A DNA stretch of 64,000 nucleotides from JADJXM01 sp937967285 (lineage in GTDB: Bacteria; Acidobacteriota; Blastocatellia; RBC074): NCBI GenBank assembly GCA_050249535.1, contig JBFWQI010000018.1:58109-122108 (forward strand), written 5' to 3'. The notes below the pieces were generated by a model. The model was given only the letters and a program-made list of their open reading frames with translations. It had not been told where the DNA came from and ran no database searches. Shown here in pieces: positions 1 through 12,494 of this stretch (position 1 is the stretch's first letter; each line of letters begins with the position of its first letter). Made by a program: the position numbers and the translations under genes.

Positions 1-712
1 ATTTCCAATCGGAGATGACAATTCAAACCGGACGATCGTTCCGTACGTTACCTATGCGCTGATAGCGCTCAATGTCCTCGTCTATTTTCTGCTTCAGTCG
101 AGCGAGGCATTCACCTACGGATACAGTGTCGTCCCCGCTGAGATTACGCGCGGCGAGGACATCGACTCAGTGGTCAGGATCGGAGGCCAGGCGCTGCGCC
201 TCTATCCCGGGCCGACGCCCGTTTACCTGACTCTCTTCTCGTCCATGTTCATGCACGGAGGGATCGGGCATCTCTTCGGTAACATGCTCTACCTATGGAT
301 CTTCGGCGACAACGTCGAGGACGCAATGGGTCACGGCAAATACCTGATCTTCTATCTGATCTGCGGCGTGCTGGCCAGCGCGGCGCACATCCTCGTCGCG
401 CCGAATTCGGTCGTCCCGAGCCTCGGTGCTTCGGGCGCCATCGCAGGGCTGCTCGGCGCGTACCTGGTGCTCTACCCGAAGCAGGGGATCCGAGTGCTCT
501 ACTGGGGGCGCGTGGTCGTCATGCCGGCGATCATGGTCATCGGTTTCTGGGGATTTCTGCAGTTCCTGAGCGGCTTCGGATCGCTCGCACAGGTCGGCGA
601 ACAGGGCGGCGTCGCCTACATGGCGCACATCGGCGGATTCGTCGCCGGGATCGCGCTGGTCTTCCTGTTTCGCAATCGGCAAGTCCGAAAGGAACCGGGA
701 TTTTATCAGTAG
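1..712 (+). CDS. Rhomboid family intramembrane serine protease (5' partial)
   Basis: Integral membrane serine protease that cleaves substrate helices inside the bilayer. The reading frame is open from base 2 and opens with FPIGDDN followed by a hydrophobic helix, typical of a rhomboid N-terminus, so only a few codons are cut off by the window edge. An internal GTG at 170 is not a credible start because conserved sequence precedes it. Visible family marks are the H-G-G-xx-H-xxx-N loop (HGGIGHLFGN), the catalytic serine motif GASGAIAG, and the catalytic His in AHIGGF in a later helix. The C-terminus is short and basic. The following gene lies beyond a 430 bp palindromic spacer. The family call is secure; the substrate is unknown. 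Confidence 0.93.
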   Translation, partial: FPIGDDNSNRTIVPYVTYALIALNVLVYFLLQSSEAFTYGYSVVPAEITRGEDIDSVVRIGGQALRLYPGPTPVYLTLFSSMFMHGGIGHLFGNMLYLWIFGDNVEDAMGHGKYLIFYLICGVLASAAHILVAPNSVVPSLGASGAIAGLLGAYLVLYPKQGIRVLYWGRVVVMPAIMVIGFWGFLQFLSGFGSLAQVGEQGGVAYMAHIGGFVAGIALVFLFRNRQVRKEPGFYQ

Positions 713-1145
<433 letters not shown>

Positions 1146-2906
1146 ATGGATCTTCCTGAGTACAAACTGGTGACGACGGCGGAGGAACTGGCCGCGGAGC
1201 TGCCGTCGCTCGCATCCGAGCCGTTGATCGGGCTGGATACTGAGACGACGGGGCTCGATCCGCACAGTGCCCGGCTGAGGCTGCTGCAACTGGCGACGGC
1301 GGAGCGCGTGGTCATCATCGACTGCTTCGCCTTCGACGCCGGCAAGGTCGGCGGACTCGGCGATCTGCTGAGCGGGACATCGGCGGTCAAGATCGCTCAC
1401 AACGCCAAATTCGACGGGAAGTTTCTTGAGCGACATCTCGGGATCAGGCTCGAGGGGATCTTCGACACCTATCTTGCCAGTGTGCTCGCGAGCGCGGGTA
1501 ACGAGGCGGACCGGCATGGGCTGGATCCTGTCGCGGCGAGGTATCTCGATCTGACGCTCGACAAGGCGCCTCAGCTGAGCGACTGGTCGGGCGAGTTGAG
1601 CGAGTATCAGCTTGAATACGCTGCGCGCGATGCTGCAATCCTGCTGCCGCTGCAGCGGAAACTGCACGAGCGGCTCGACGAGCTGGACCTGCTGGTGACG
1701 GCTGACCTCGAATTCGACTGCATCATGTCGATCGCGCGGATGGAGCTGGCGGGCGTCTATCTGGACGAGAGAATGTGGCGCGAGCTGATCGTCCGGACCC
1801 GCGAGAAGTACGACCTGGTGGCGGCCGAGCTGCAGGAGGCGCTCGGGGCCGGCGCCTCGCAGATGAGCCTCTTCGGCGAGCCGCAGCAGCAGATCAATCT
1901 GGACTCTCCTGCTCAGGTCAAGGAGGCTCTGGCGCGTCTCGGGATCGAGGTCGAGGACACGCGCGAATGGCGCCTGCAGAAGCTCTCGCGCGAGCATCCG
2001 GTGCTCGAGAAACTGCTCGAACACCGGCATCTGAGCAAGAGCCTGTCATCTTACGGCGAGGGCATACTCGAGCACATCAATCCGGTCACCGGCCGGATTC
2101 ACGCGGACTTCAGGCAGATCGGTACGCCGACCGGCCGGATCACTACCTCCTCGCCGAGCCTGCAGCAGATCCCGCACACTGTCGATTATCGATCCTGCTT
2201 CAGAGCGCCGGAGGGCCGCAAGCTGGTCGTCGCCGATTACAGCCAGATCGAGATGCGCATCCTCGCCGATTTCGCCCGTGACGAATCGCTGCTCGCCGCC
2301 TTCGATTCGGGACAGGACCTCCACCGGACGACCGCATCGCAGATGTTCGGGATTCCGCTCAGTCATGTCACGCCGCGCCATCGCGAGCAGGCAAAGGGGC
2401 TCAACTACGGCCTGGTCTACGGCATGGGCGCAGAGGGCCTGGCCAGCCGCATCGAATCGACCGTGCCTGAGGCCGAAAGCCTGATCGAACGGTATTTCAA
2501 CGCCTACGCCGGCGTCGCCCACTGGCTCCACGATGCGGCCGAGCAGGCGGTCGAGGAAGGGCGCAGCCGTACGGCATCCGGGCGCCTGTGGATCTTCAGG
2601 CTCGATCCGCATGATCGCCAGCAACTGGCCGCGCTCAAGCGCGTCGGCAAGAACGCGCCGATCCAGGGAACGGCATCCGACATCTTCAAACGGGCCATGA
2701 CGCTGCTCGACGGCTCGCTGCTCGGGCTTGACGCGCGCATCGTCAACAGCATCCACGATGAGCTGGTCATCGAATGCGAGGAGTCGATCGCCGAAGAGGT
2801 CCGCCAGATCGTCGTCGATCGGATGGTCAGCGGCGCGAAGGAGTTTCTGGTCCGCGTCCCGGTCATCGTCGAGGCTGTAGTCTCCGACGCCTGGCTTAAG
2901 AAATAG
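1146..2906 (+). CDS. PolA-like 3'-5' exonuclease/DNA polymerase without 5' nuclease domain
   Basis: Family A DNA polymerase of 586 aa with a DnaQ-like proofreading domain but no FEN-type 5' nuclease, so shorter than E. coli Pol I (928 aa). Exonuclease motifs are intact: D31/E33 in LDTETTGLDP, D90 in NAKFDGKFL, and Y158/D162 in YAARDAAIL. Polymerase motif A is VVADYSQIE (D364). The O-helix is R413, K417, Y421, Y425 in RHREQAKGLNYGLVYG. Motif C is SIHDELVIE near the C-terminus. Position Y421 corresponds to Klenow F762. The ATG lies about 120 bp downstream of the palindromic spacer; the thioesterase gene follows after 8 bp, so the two are probably cotranscribed. It likely works in repair or Okazaki fragment processing with a separate 5' nuclease. 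Confidence 0.94.
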   Translation: MDLPEYKLVTTAEELAAELPSLASEPLIGLDTETTGLDPHSARLRLLQLATAERVVIIDCFAFDAGKVGGLGDLLSGTSAVKIAHNAKFDGKFLERHLGIRLEGIFDTYLASVLASAGNEADRHGLDPVAARYLDLTLDKAPQLSDWSGELSEYQLEYAARDAAILLPLQRKLHERLDELDLLVTADLEFDCIMSIARMELAGVYLDERMWRELIVRTREKYDLVAAELQEALGAGASQMSLFGEPQQQINLDSPAQVKEALARLGIEVEDTREWRLQKLSREHPVLEKLLEHRHLSKSLSSYGEGILEHINPVTGRIHADFRQIGTPTGRITTSSPSLQQIPHTVDYRSCFRAPEGRKLVVADYSQIEMRILADFARDESLLAAFDSGQDLHRTTASQMFGIPLSHVTPRHREQAKGLNYGLVYGMGAEGLASRIESTVPEAESLIERYFNAYAGVAHWLHDAAEQAVEEGRSRTASGRLWIFRLDPHDRQQLAALKRVGKNAPIQGTASDIFKRAMTLLDGSLLGLDARIVNSIHDELVIECEESIAEEVRQIVVDRMVSGAKEFLVRVPVIVEAVVSDAWLKK

Positions 2907-2914
2907 ATCCTGCC

Positions 2915-3334
2915 ATGCCAAGAATGACAGCCACTGAGCTTGAGGATTTTCTCGCCGGCCATTTTCCGCTCGTCGATGACGTCGGTTTCAGAGTCGAGGA
3001 GGTGGCGGAGAACTTCGCGCGGGTTCGCATGGTCTACCACGAAGGACGCCTCGGTCCGGGCGGAACCATCTCCGGCCCTTCGCTGATGATGCTGGCCGAC
3101 ACAGCGATGTTCATGGCGATTCTCGGGATGATCGGCCCGGAAGCCATGGCTGTGACTTCCAACCTCAACATCAACTTCCTGCGACGGCCGAAGGCTGCGG
3201 ACGTCATCGGTGAGGCGACGCTTCTTAAGCTGGGCTCGCGCCTGGCGGTCGGGGAGGTCCGGATCTATTCGGACGGCGAACCGGAGCCGGTTGCGCATGC
3301 CACGCTCACTTACTCGCTGCCGCCGCGCCCCTGA
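2915..3334 (+). CDS. PaaI-type hotdog-fold thioesterase
   Basis: Small 139 aa protein with the single hotdog domain of the PaaI thioesterase group, which hydrolyses acyl- or aryl-CoA thioesters in the cytoplasm. The central helix segment GPGGTISGPSLMMLADTAMF matches the family pattern (HGG...xxLaDtam); the canonical His is replaced by Pro here. The C-terminal strands run VTSNLNINFLRRPKAADVIGE, as in PaaI relatives. It starts 8 bp after the polymerase stop and is probably in the same transcript. The substrate cannot be assigned. Confidence 0.8.
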   Translation: MPRMTATELEDFLAGHFPLVDDVGFRVEEVAENFARVRMVYHEGRLGPGGTISGPSLMMLADTAMFMAILGMIGPEAMAVTSNLNINFLRRPKAADVIGEATLLKLGSRLAVGEVRIYSDGEPEPVAHATLTYSLPPRP

Positions 3335-3402
3335 AAAAGAACCCTCGAAACGATAGCCCCGCTTGCGCCGCGGGAGCAGAGACGGCTAAAATATCTGCTT
3401 TT

Positions 3403-4110
<708 letters not shown>

Positions 4111-4127
4111 GTATTGAGAAACCTAGT

Positions 4128-4166
<39 letters not shown>

Positions 4167-4171
4167 CCGAT

Positions 4172-5989
<1,818 letters not shown>

Positions 5990-6039
5990 TCGAGCAGCCG
6001 CACGCGAGGCGCGTGCGCACCGTGCGCGCCATTATTTTG

Positions 6040-6068
6040 TTGACAGCCCGCTCATCAGCGTGTATAAC
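6040..6068 (+). promoter_or_regulatory. Sigma-70 promoter for the polycysteine leader and carbonic anhydrase
   Basis: TTGACA at 6040-6045 and TATAAC at 6063-6068 are separated by exactly 17 bp, giving a predicted start near 6075. That leaves about 67 nt before the leader ORF at 6142. It is one of the strongest promoter matches in the window. Confidence 0.75.
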
Positions 6069-6141
6069 CCTCCCCCATAATCTGTGACCGTGACTTTGAT
6101 TCCGGTTACATTTACAAAATCAGACAGTGAAAGGGCTCGAA

Positions 6142-6282
6142 ATGAGTTTGAACCATAAATTGCAGCGTTCGGTCTTTTCCGGGCTCGGCCTGCATCGACA
6201 GGACGACCGGTCATCCATCTCAGTTATTCCTTCCGCTTCCCGCCTCTTCTCCTGCTCTTGTTGCTGCTGTTGTTGCTGCTAG
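6142..6282 (+). CDS. Polycysteine leader peptide ORF (46 aa, putative cysteine-responsive attenuator)
   Basis: ATG at 6142 preceded by GAAAGGG seven bases upstream. The 46 codon ORF encodes a basic, Ser-rich N-terminal part and ends SCSCCCCCCC followed by TAG: eight of the last nine residues are Cys, seven of them consecutive, using both TGC and TGT. It lies between a consensus promoter (6040-6068) and the carbonic anhydrase gene (6463). Short ORFs rich in consecutive Cys codons are known in mycobacteria as attenuators that sense charged tRNA-Cys upstream of sulfur-assimilation genes. By analogy this ORF may couple ribosome stalling at the Cys run to expression of the downstream gene. The function is inferred; the ORF and its context are directly visible. 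Confidence 0.65.
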   Translation: MSLNHKLQRSVFSGLGLHRQDDRSSISVIPSASRLFSCSCCCCCCC

Positions 6283-6462
6283 TTCGCGGCCTCTCCGGCC
6301 GATGAAAATCCCATCGTAATCTCAATTCGATAATCAACTGCACGGACGAGTGTATTCGTCGCTGCGTTTGATCCTGATGCGACCGATTTGTATCGCATGG
6401 CTGGAGGCTGCTCCGTCTGCGCCGGATCGCGTCGGTCTGCGGCAGCGACATGGGAGAAGCAC
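6283..6462 (+). promoter_or_regulatory. Leader RNA between the polycysteine ORF and the carbonic anhydrase
   Basis: 180 nt with no gene. Small inverted repeats are visible by eye: CGGCC/GGCCG at about 6286-6301, CGATG/CATCG at 6300-6316, ATGCGA/TCGCAT at about 6377-6398, and GCTGC/GCAGC flanking about 6408-6446. The ribosome site GGGAGAAG lies just before the ATG at 6463. These could form alternative folds controlled by ribosome position on the Cys run, but no single strong terminator hairpin with a U tract is obvious. Confidence 0.4.
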
Positions 6463-7068
6463 ATGAGCAGAATTCACGACGAAGTACTCAAGGCCAACGA
6501 AAAATACAGCGCAACATTCGGAGACAGGGCTGATCTTCAGATACCTCCTGCCAGAAGGTTCGCGATTCTGACCTGCATGGATGCGCGGCTCGATCCGGCC
6601 GCTTATGCCGGGCTTGCGGAAGGCGATGCGCACGTCATTCGCAATGCCGGCGGACGGGCGAGCGACGATGCGATCCGCTCGCTGATCATCTCGTACAAAC
6701 TGCTCGGAACGCGCGAATGGTTCGTCATTCACCACTCTGATTGCGGCATGGAGACATTCACAAACGAGATTATCGGCGGCCTGCTCGAACGGAGCCTCGA
6801 AACCGCACGGCTCGATCAATCCGGATGGCGCGACGTCGGCCGGGGGCCCGGTTCGACCGAAGGCAGATTCATCAACTGGCTGACCTTCTCGGACAATGCG
6901 AAGAGCGTGGTGGAGGACGTCCTGCGGATCAGAAATCATCCGCTCGTTCCGCGCGACATTCCCATCTACGGGTACATCTACAACGTCAGAACCGGCAGGC
7001 TCGAAGCCGTTCCCGAAGCGATCGAAGCCGGCAGGGCTGAAGGCGTCGCGGAGAGCGCGAAAAAATAG
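6463..7068 (+). CDS. Beta-class carbonic anhydrase-like protein
   Basis: Protein of 201 aa, zinc enzyme type that interconverts CO2 and bicarbonate. The beta-CA ligands are present: C38 in ILTCMDAR with the D40/R42 dyad, and H91 and C94 in IHHSDCGM. The middle part (GRFINWLTFSDNAKSVVEDV) and the end (IPIYGYIYNVRTGRLEAV) resemble the small clade that includes mycobacterial Rv1284, which is encoded next to cysD and cysN. The ATG at 6463 is chosen because GGGAGAAG precedes it and conservation begins there; longer frames from 6388 have no ribosome site. Expression probably depends on the promoter at 6040 and the polycysteine leader. Bicarbonate supply or a sulfur-linked role are both possible. 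Confidence 0.88.
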   Translation: MSRIHDEVLKANEKYSATFGDRADLQIPPARRFAILTCMDARLDPAAYAGLAEGDAHVIRNAGGRASDDAIRSLIISYKLLGTREWFVIHHSDCGMETFTNEIIGGLLERSLETARLDQSGWRDVGRGPGSTEGRFINWLTFSDNAKSVVEDVLRIRNHPLVPRDIPIYGYIYNVRTGRLEAVPEAIEAGRAEGVAESAKK

Positions 7069-7091
7069 GATCAGAAGGAGGGAGGACAGAC

Positions 7092-8039
7092 ATGAGAAAA
7101 TTGATTCAACCTTTACGAAATGCATTTCCTGCGGCCCGAATTGTGATCATTGCGCTGCTCATCGGCCAGTTGATCAGCGCCGGGACGGATTACGAAGCTG
7201 AGGTCGCATCCTGGCGCGCGGAGCGCGAAGCGCAGCTCAGGGCCGATGACGGATGGCTGACCGTCTCCGGGCTCTTCTGGCTCAGGGAGGGCATCAACAC
7301 AGTCGGCGCGGCACCCGGAAGAGATGTCCGCCTGCCGGCCGGTTCAGCGCCCGAGTCGGCGGGAGAGATCGTCTTTCGTGATCAACGGGCCGTCTTTCGA
7401 TCCTTCGACGGAGTCACGGCGACATACCGTGATCGCGCTGCCCGCGAAGTCCGCATGATCTCTGATGCCGGGGAGGACCCGGCGCCGGTGGTCATCGGCG
7501 ACCTGAGCCTTCACCTGATCAAACGCGGAGCGAGACACGGCATCAGGCTCAAGGACAAGAACAGCCCGGCGCGGAAACTCTTTACCCGCCTCGACTGGTT
7601 CGACGTCGATCCTGAATACAGGATCGCGGGCGAATTCATCCCCTATGATTCTCCGCGCGAAGTCAGCGTGGTCAATATCATCGGAGATGTCGAAAAGATG
7701 CAAAGTCCCGGGTATGTGGTCTTTCGACTCGGCGGGGAAGAGCACTCGCTCGAACCCGTGACCACGGGCAAGGGACGACTCTTCTTCATCTTTCGGGACG
7801 GGACGAGCGGCGGGGAGACCTACAAACCCGGACGATTTCTTTACGCCGACGCTCCGCGTGACGGAAAGGTCATCCTCGACTTCAACCGGGCAATCAATCC
7901 GCCCTGCGCGTTCACGGCATATGCGACCTGCCCGCTGCCGACGAAGCGCAACTATCTCAAGGTGAGAATCGAGGCGGGTGAGCGCGTCTACCACGCCCCC
8001 TGGCACGAAATCGCCAGCAGGGAGAAGGCGGGGCGCTGA
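7092..8039 (+). CDS. DUF1684 domain protein, exported or membrane anchored
   Basis: Protein of 315 aa. A hydrophobic segment at about residues 16-34 (ARIVIIALLIGQLISAG) acts as a signal peptide or anchor. The rest matches DUF1684: the opening motif YEAEVASWRAEREAQLR, then DDGWLTVSGLFWLREGINT, and the C-terminal signature DFNRAINPPCAFTAYATCPL with two conserved Cys. The biochemical function of the family is not established. A strong ribosome site (AGGAGGGAGGA) precedes the ATG, and the gene follows the carbonic anhydrase after 23 bp, so the two are probably cotranscribed. Confidence 0.87.
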   Translation: MRKLIQPLRNAFPAARIVIIALLIGQLISAGTDYEAEVASWRAEREAQLRADDGWLTVSGLFWLREGINTVGAAPGRDVRLPAGSAPESAGEIVFRDQRAVFRSFDGVTATYRDRAAREVRMISDAGEDPAPVVIGDLSLHLIKRGARHGIRLKDKNSPARKLFTRLDWFDVDPEYRIAGEFIPYDSPREVSVVNIIGDVEKMQSPGYVVFRLGGEEHSLEPVTTGKGRLFFIFRDGTSGGETYKPGRFLYADAPRDGKVILDFNRAINPPCAFTAYATCPLPTKRNYLKVRIEAGERVYHAPWHEIASREKAGR

Positions 8040-8046
8040 GTTTCGA

Positions 8047-8120
8047 GGCGGCGTAGCCAAGTGGCAAGGCAGAGGTCTGCAAAACCTCGATCGCCGGTTC
8101 GATTCCGGCCGCCGCCTCCA
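8047..8120 (+). tRNA. tRNA-Cys (GCA)
   Basis: 74-nt cloverleaf. The acceptor stem GGCGGCG (8047-8053) pairs with CGCCGCC (8110-8116), followed by discriminator T and an encoded CCA (8118-8120). The anticodon stem-loop is AGGTCTGCAAAACCT with anticodon GCA; the T loop is GGTTCGATTCC. U73 is a known tRNA-Cys identity base. It starts 7 bp after the DUF1684 stop, so it may be transcribed from the same promoter as the polycysteine leader. Confidence 0.96.
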
Positions 8121-8156
8121 ATTCATCTACAATCAGCACTCTGGAAACTGAATATT

Positions 8157-8257
8157 TTAGGATTTTTCGACGCCAAGCCGCCAGGATAGCCAAGATGGAG
8201 GAGATAGGAGCAATCCCATCCTTAATTCCATCTTGGCTATCCTGGCGGCTTGGCGTC
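8157..8257. repeat. 31-bp inverted repeat built from GACGCCAAG-like units
   Basis: Bases 8169-8199 and 8227-8257 are exact reverse complements with a 27-nt loop. Each arm reads as approximate 9-mers (GACGCCAAG, CCGCCAGGA, TAGCCAAGA). The preceding block TAGGATTTTTCGACGCC is nearly repeated at 55450-55465, in another member of the family. It lies between tRNA-Cys and the convergent alcohol dehydrogenase gene. Confidence 0.85.
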
Positions 8258-8293
8258 ACAATCTAATAAACTTTCGTTCCAACTATTCGGCGA

Positions 8294-9307
<1,014 letters not shown>

Positions 9308-9322
9308 GACTTGAGCTCCAAT

Positions 9323-11500
9323 TCAGGAAACAATGGAAAAATCGACCAGATGCCTGTCGACGTTGACCCGGTCAACACGTACCCGTACCCGGTCACCGAG
9401 TCTGTACCGTTTCTTCCGGTTCCGGCCGATCAGCGCGTGGATCCGTTCGTCGAACTGATAGTAATCGTCGATCAGCGTTCCCACCGCGACCAGCCCTTCG
9501 ATGAAAAATTCGTCGAGTTCGACGAAGAATCCGAAATCGCGCACGTTGACGATCATGCCCACGAACTCCTCGCCGAGCCGTTCAGCCATAAAGACCGCCT
9601 TGCGCCACTCATCTACCTCCTTCTCGGCCGCGTCGGCGGCGCGCTCGCGGTCGCTCGACTCCTCGCCGATCAGTTCCAGCTCGGCAAACGGAATCGGCTG
9701 CGGAGCCTTCGGCGCCTGCTCGCCCACGGCGTCTCCCAGCCGGAGTGATCGCTTGAGCAGCTTCCTCAGAATCCGATGAACGATCAGATCCGGATACCGG
9801 CGGATCGGCGATGTGAAATGAGTGTAGATCGGAGCCGCCAGGCCGAAATGTCCGACATTGCCCGCGGCATATCTCGCTCTCTGCAGAGATCTCAGCATGG
9901 CATAGGCCAGCACGCGCTCTTCCGGCTTGCCCTCGAGCTGATTCGACAATCTCTGGTAGTCGAATGAGCTGACGCCCTCGACCGGAAACCGGTAACCGTA
10001 GGCGCTCGCCAGCTCGGCAAACTCGATCACCCGCTGCGGCTGCGGCTCTTCGTGGATGCGGTACAGCGACGGCACCTGGAGCGCGGTCATGTGGCTCGCC
10101 ACCGTTTCGTTGGCCAGCAGCATGAACTCCTCGATTATCCGGTGAGCGATGTTCCGGTCAGCCTTCAGAACGCCCGCAATACGCCCCTCGTCATCGAATT
10201 CGAAGACCGATTCCGGCAGATTGAAGTCGATCGCTCCGCGACGGCGGCGCATCCCGATCAGTATCCGCGCCAGATCCTCCATCGCCCGGAACAGATCGAG
10301 CAGTCCGGCATATCTCATCGCCAGTTGCGGGTCTGAATGGGAGAGCAGCCGGTTGACGTCGGTGTAGGTCATCCGTTCGTCGCTCCGAATGATGGTCTCG
10401 CGCAACTGGTAATCGACCACGCGCCCCTCGGCATTGACCTCCATCAACGCCGACATCGCCAGCCGGTCGACCTTCGGATTGAGCGAACAGATCCCGTTCG
10501 ACAGATGCTCCGGAAGCATCGGGATTGCCCGGTCCGGAAAATAGACGGACGTGCCGCGGAGCCTCGCCTCGGCATCCAGCGCCGTGCCTTCGCGAACGTA
10601 GTAGCTGACATCCGCGATGTGCACTCCGAGACTGAAATTGCCGTTCTCTAGGCGGCTCAGGCTGATCGCGTCGTCGAAATCGCGCGCCGTTTCGCCGTCG
10701 ATCGTGACCGTCGGTGTTTCTCGCAGATCCAGTCGTCCGGCGCGCTGTTCATCCGTCACTACGGGCGAAACCGCTTCCGCCTCGGCCTTCACCTCAGCCG
10801 GAAAGATGTGCGGCAGATCATGTTTATGAATCACGATCTGGATGTCCATTCCCGGCGTATCGCTCGACTCGCCCAGCCGATCGATGATCCTGCCGGTGGC
10901 ATTGTGCTGCCCGCGCGGATACCCCTTCACCCGGACCATGACTATCCAGCCCTCGGCCAGATCGGCCGCATCCCTCTCGTCGATGTCGATATCGAACGGA
11001 AACTTTTCGTCGAGCGACTCGACCCAGGATTGCCTGAAACCGTGATACAACCTGCCGATCACCTTCAGTTCGCCGCGGCTCAGGACCATCTCGACTTTTG
11101 CCTGTCGCTCTCTGTCCCGAGGTCCGCGGTAGAAACTCACCACCACCCGATCATCATCGAATGCCCCGTTGATGTCCTCAGGCGCAATCCTGACCGGTCC
11201 CCGCGCCAGCTCCGCCCTGTCATCCGGGATGAACCTGATCGACTTCTTTCTTCGTTGCCTGATCCGCCCGACCATCGCCCGCCGCGACTCCGCCCATCGG
11301 AAATCCTGCCCATGCCGCCGCAACAGGCCAACCCCCTGCAACCGGTTGAGCAGCTCTTTCAACTGCTTCTGCTCCGCCCGGTTGAGCGACAGCACATCCG
11401 CCAGATCCCGCGCCGAAATCCCCTCCGGTTCCTCGCGCAGCGCCCCCAGCACCTCGTCGATATTCAGCCCCGTCGCAGTCTGATTGATCTGTTTTCGCAT
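9323..11500 (-). CDS. rnr: Ribonuclease R (RNase II/VacB family exoribonuclease)
   Basis: 3'-5' exoribonuclease of 725 aa that degrades structured RNA in the cytoplasm. Order of parts: an N-terminal winged-helix segment (about residues 1-65), cold-shock OB folds (SIRFIPDDRAELARGPVRI and after), the RNB catalytic domain with the acidic cluster in TARDFDDAISL and RLAMSALMEV, and a C-terminal S1 domain (GMIVNVRDFGFFVELDEF). It lacks the long basic C-terminal tail of the E. coli enzyme. The ATG at 11500 follows a heptamer repeat with no obvious Shine-Dalgarno. It is followed by the alcohol dehydrogenase gene after 15 bp. Confidence 0.95.
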   Translation of the reverse strand: MRKQINQTATGLNIDEVLGALREEPEGISARDLADVLSLNRAEQKQLKELLNRLQGVGLLRRHGQDFRWAESRRAMVGRIRQRRKKSIRFIPDDRAELARGPVRIAPEDINGAFDDDRVVVSFYRGPRDRERQAKVEMVLSRGELKVIGRLYHGFRQSWVESLDEKFPFDIDIDERDAADLAEGWIVMVRVKGYPRGQHNATGRIIDRLGESSDTPGMDIQIVIHKHDLPHIFPAEVKAEAEAVSPVVTDEQRAGRLDLRETPTVTIDGETARDFDDAISLSRLENGNFSLGVHIADVSYYVREGTALDAEARLRGTSVYFPDRAIPMLPEHLSNGICSLNPKVDRLAMSALMEVNAEGRVVDYQLRETIIRSDERMTYTDVNRLLSHSDPQLAMRYAGLLDLFRAMEDLARILIGMRRRRGAIDFNLPESVFEFDDEGRIAGVLKADRNIAHRIIEEFMLLANETVASHMTALQVPSLYRIHEEPQPQRVIEFAELASAYGYRFPVEGVSSFDYQRLSNQLEGKPEERVLAYAMLRSLQRARYAAGNVGHFGLAAPIYTHFTSPIRRYPDLIVHRILRKLLKRSLRLGDAVGEQAPKAPQPIPFAELELIGEESSDRERAADAAEKEVDEWRKAVFMAERLGEEFVGMIVNVRDFGFFVELDEFFIEGLVAVGTLIDDYYQFDERIHALIGRNRKKRYRLGDRVRVRVDRVNVDRHLVDFSIVS

Positions 11501-11502
11501 GT

Positions 11503-11532
11503 CAGTAAAGAGTAAAAAGTAGAAAGTAGAAA
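11503..11532. repeat. Heptanucleotide tract (AGTAGAA)n upstream of rnr
   Basis: Units AGTAAAG, AGTAAAA, AGTAGAA, AGTAGAA start 3 bp upstream of the rnr ATG and occupy its untranslated leader. Same family as 4128-4162, 15275-15320 and 23031-23068. Confidence 0.85.
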
Positions 11533-11630
11533 GCTGGTCGGCTTTCCAGACAATCAGATTGTCTCAATTTCAGCGGAAAATGTATAATTCTCAAGCCACC
11601 CCGAATTCAATCAAGAAAGGATTCGGAGAA

Positions 11631-11975
11631 ATGGAACTGATCGACCCGAGATTGCGAGAGATCGAACGCAAACAGGAAGAACTTCAAACCACAATGGCCT
11701 ACATGCGCGGAGAACTCGACGAGGTGAAACGACTGGCCGGCAGCAATGTCCGCCAGACGATCTGGCAGTTCGTCATCTTCTCGGTCACGATGGCAGCCGT
11801 CCTGCTCGGCGGTATCCGCTATCAGACCGAGACTCTGCGAAACGAGTTCAATGTCAGATTCGAGAAAGTCGATCTCAGATTTGAAGAGATGGAAAAACGG
11901 ATGACCCTGATGGAAAAGAACATCCTCGCTCGCTTCGAGGACCTCAAACAGGAAGTCCGCAGCAGCCGACGCTGA
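11631..11975 (+). CDS. Membrane coiled-coil protein, tandem paralog 1 (114 aa)
   Basis: Small protein of unknown function. It has an N-terminal amphipathic helix (ELIDPRLREIERKQEELQTT), a basic/polar linker ending NVRQTIWQ, one transmembrane helix (FVIFSVTMAAVLLGGIRY), and a C-terminal coiled coil (VRFEKVDLRFEEMEKRM and on) ending in a basic tail. Topology is probably single-span with a helical stalk. The start at ATG 11631 is set by AAAGGATTCGGAGA directly upstream, which is conserved in all four copies. The motif TATAAT at 11583-11588 could be a -10 element. No close named family is recognised; it resembles generic coiled-coil membrane proteins. Confidence 0.82.
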   Translation: MELIDPRLREIERKQEELQTTMAYMRGELDEVKRLAGSNVRQTIWQFVIFSVTMAAVLLGGIRYQTETLRNEFNVRFEKVDLRFEEMEKRMTLMEKNILARFEDLKQEVRSSRR

Positions 11976-12027
11976 ATGTATCGACAATCCGGCCACCCCG
12001 AATTCAATCAGGAAAGGATTCGGAGAC

Positions 12028-12423
<396 letters not shown>

Positions 12424-12494
12424 TCCTTCTCACCCCTGATCTAATGTATAATCACCCGGCCACCCCGAATTCAATCAAGAAAGGATTCGGAGAA

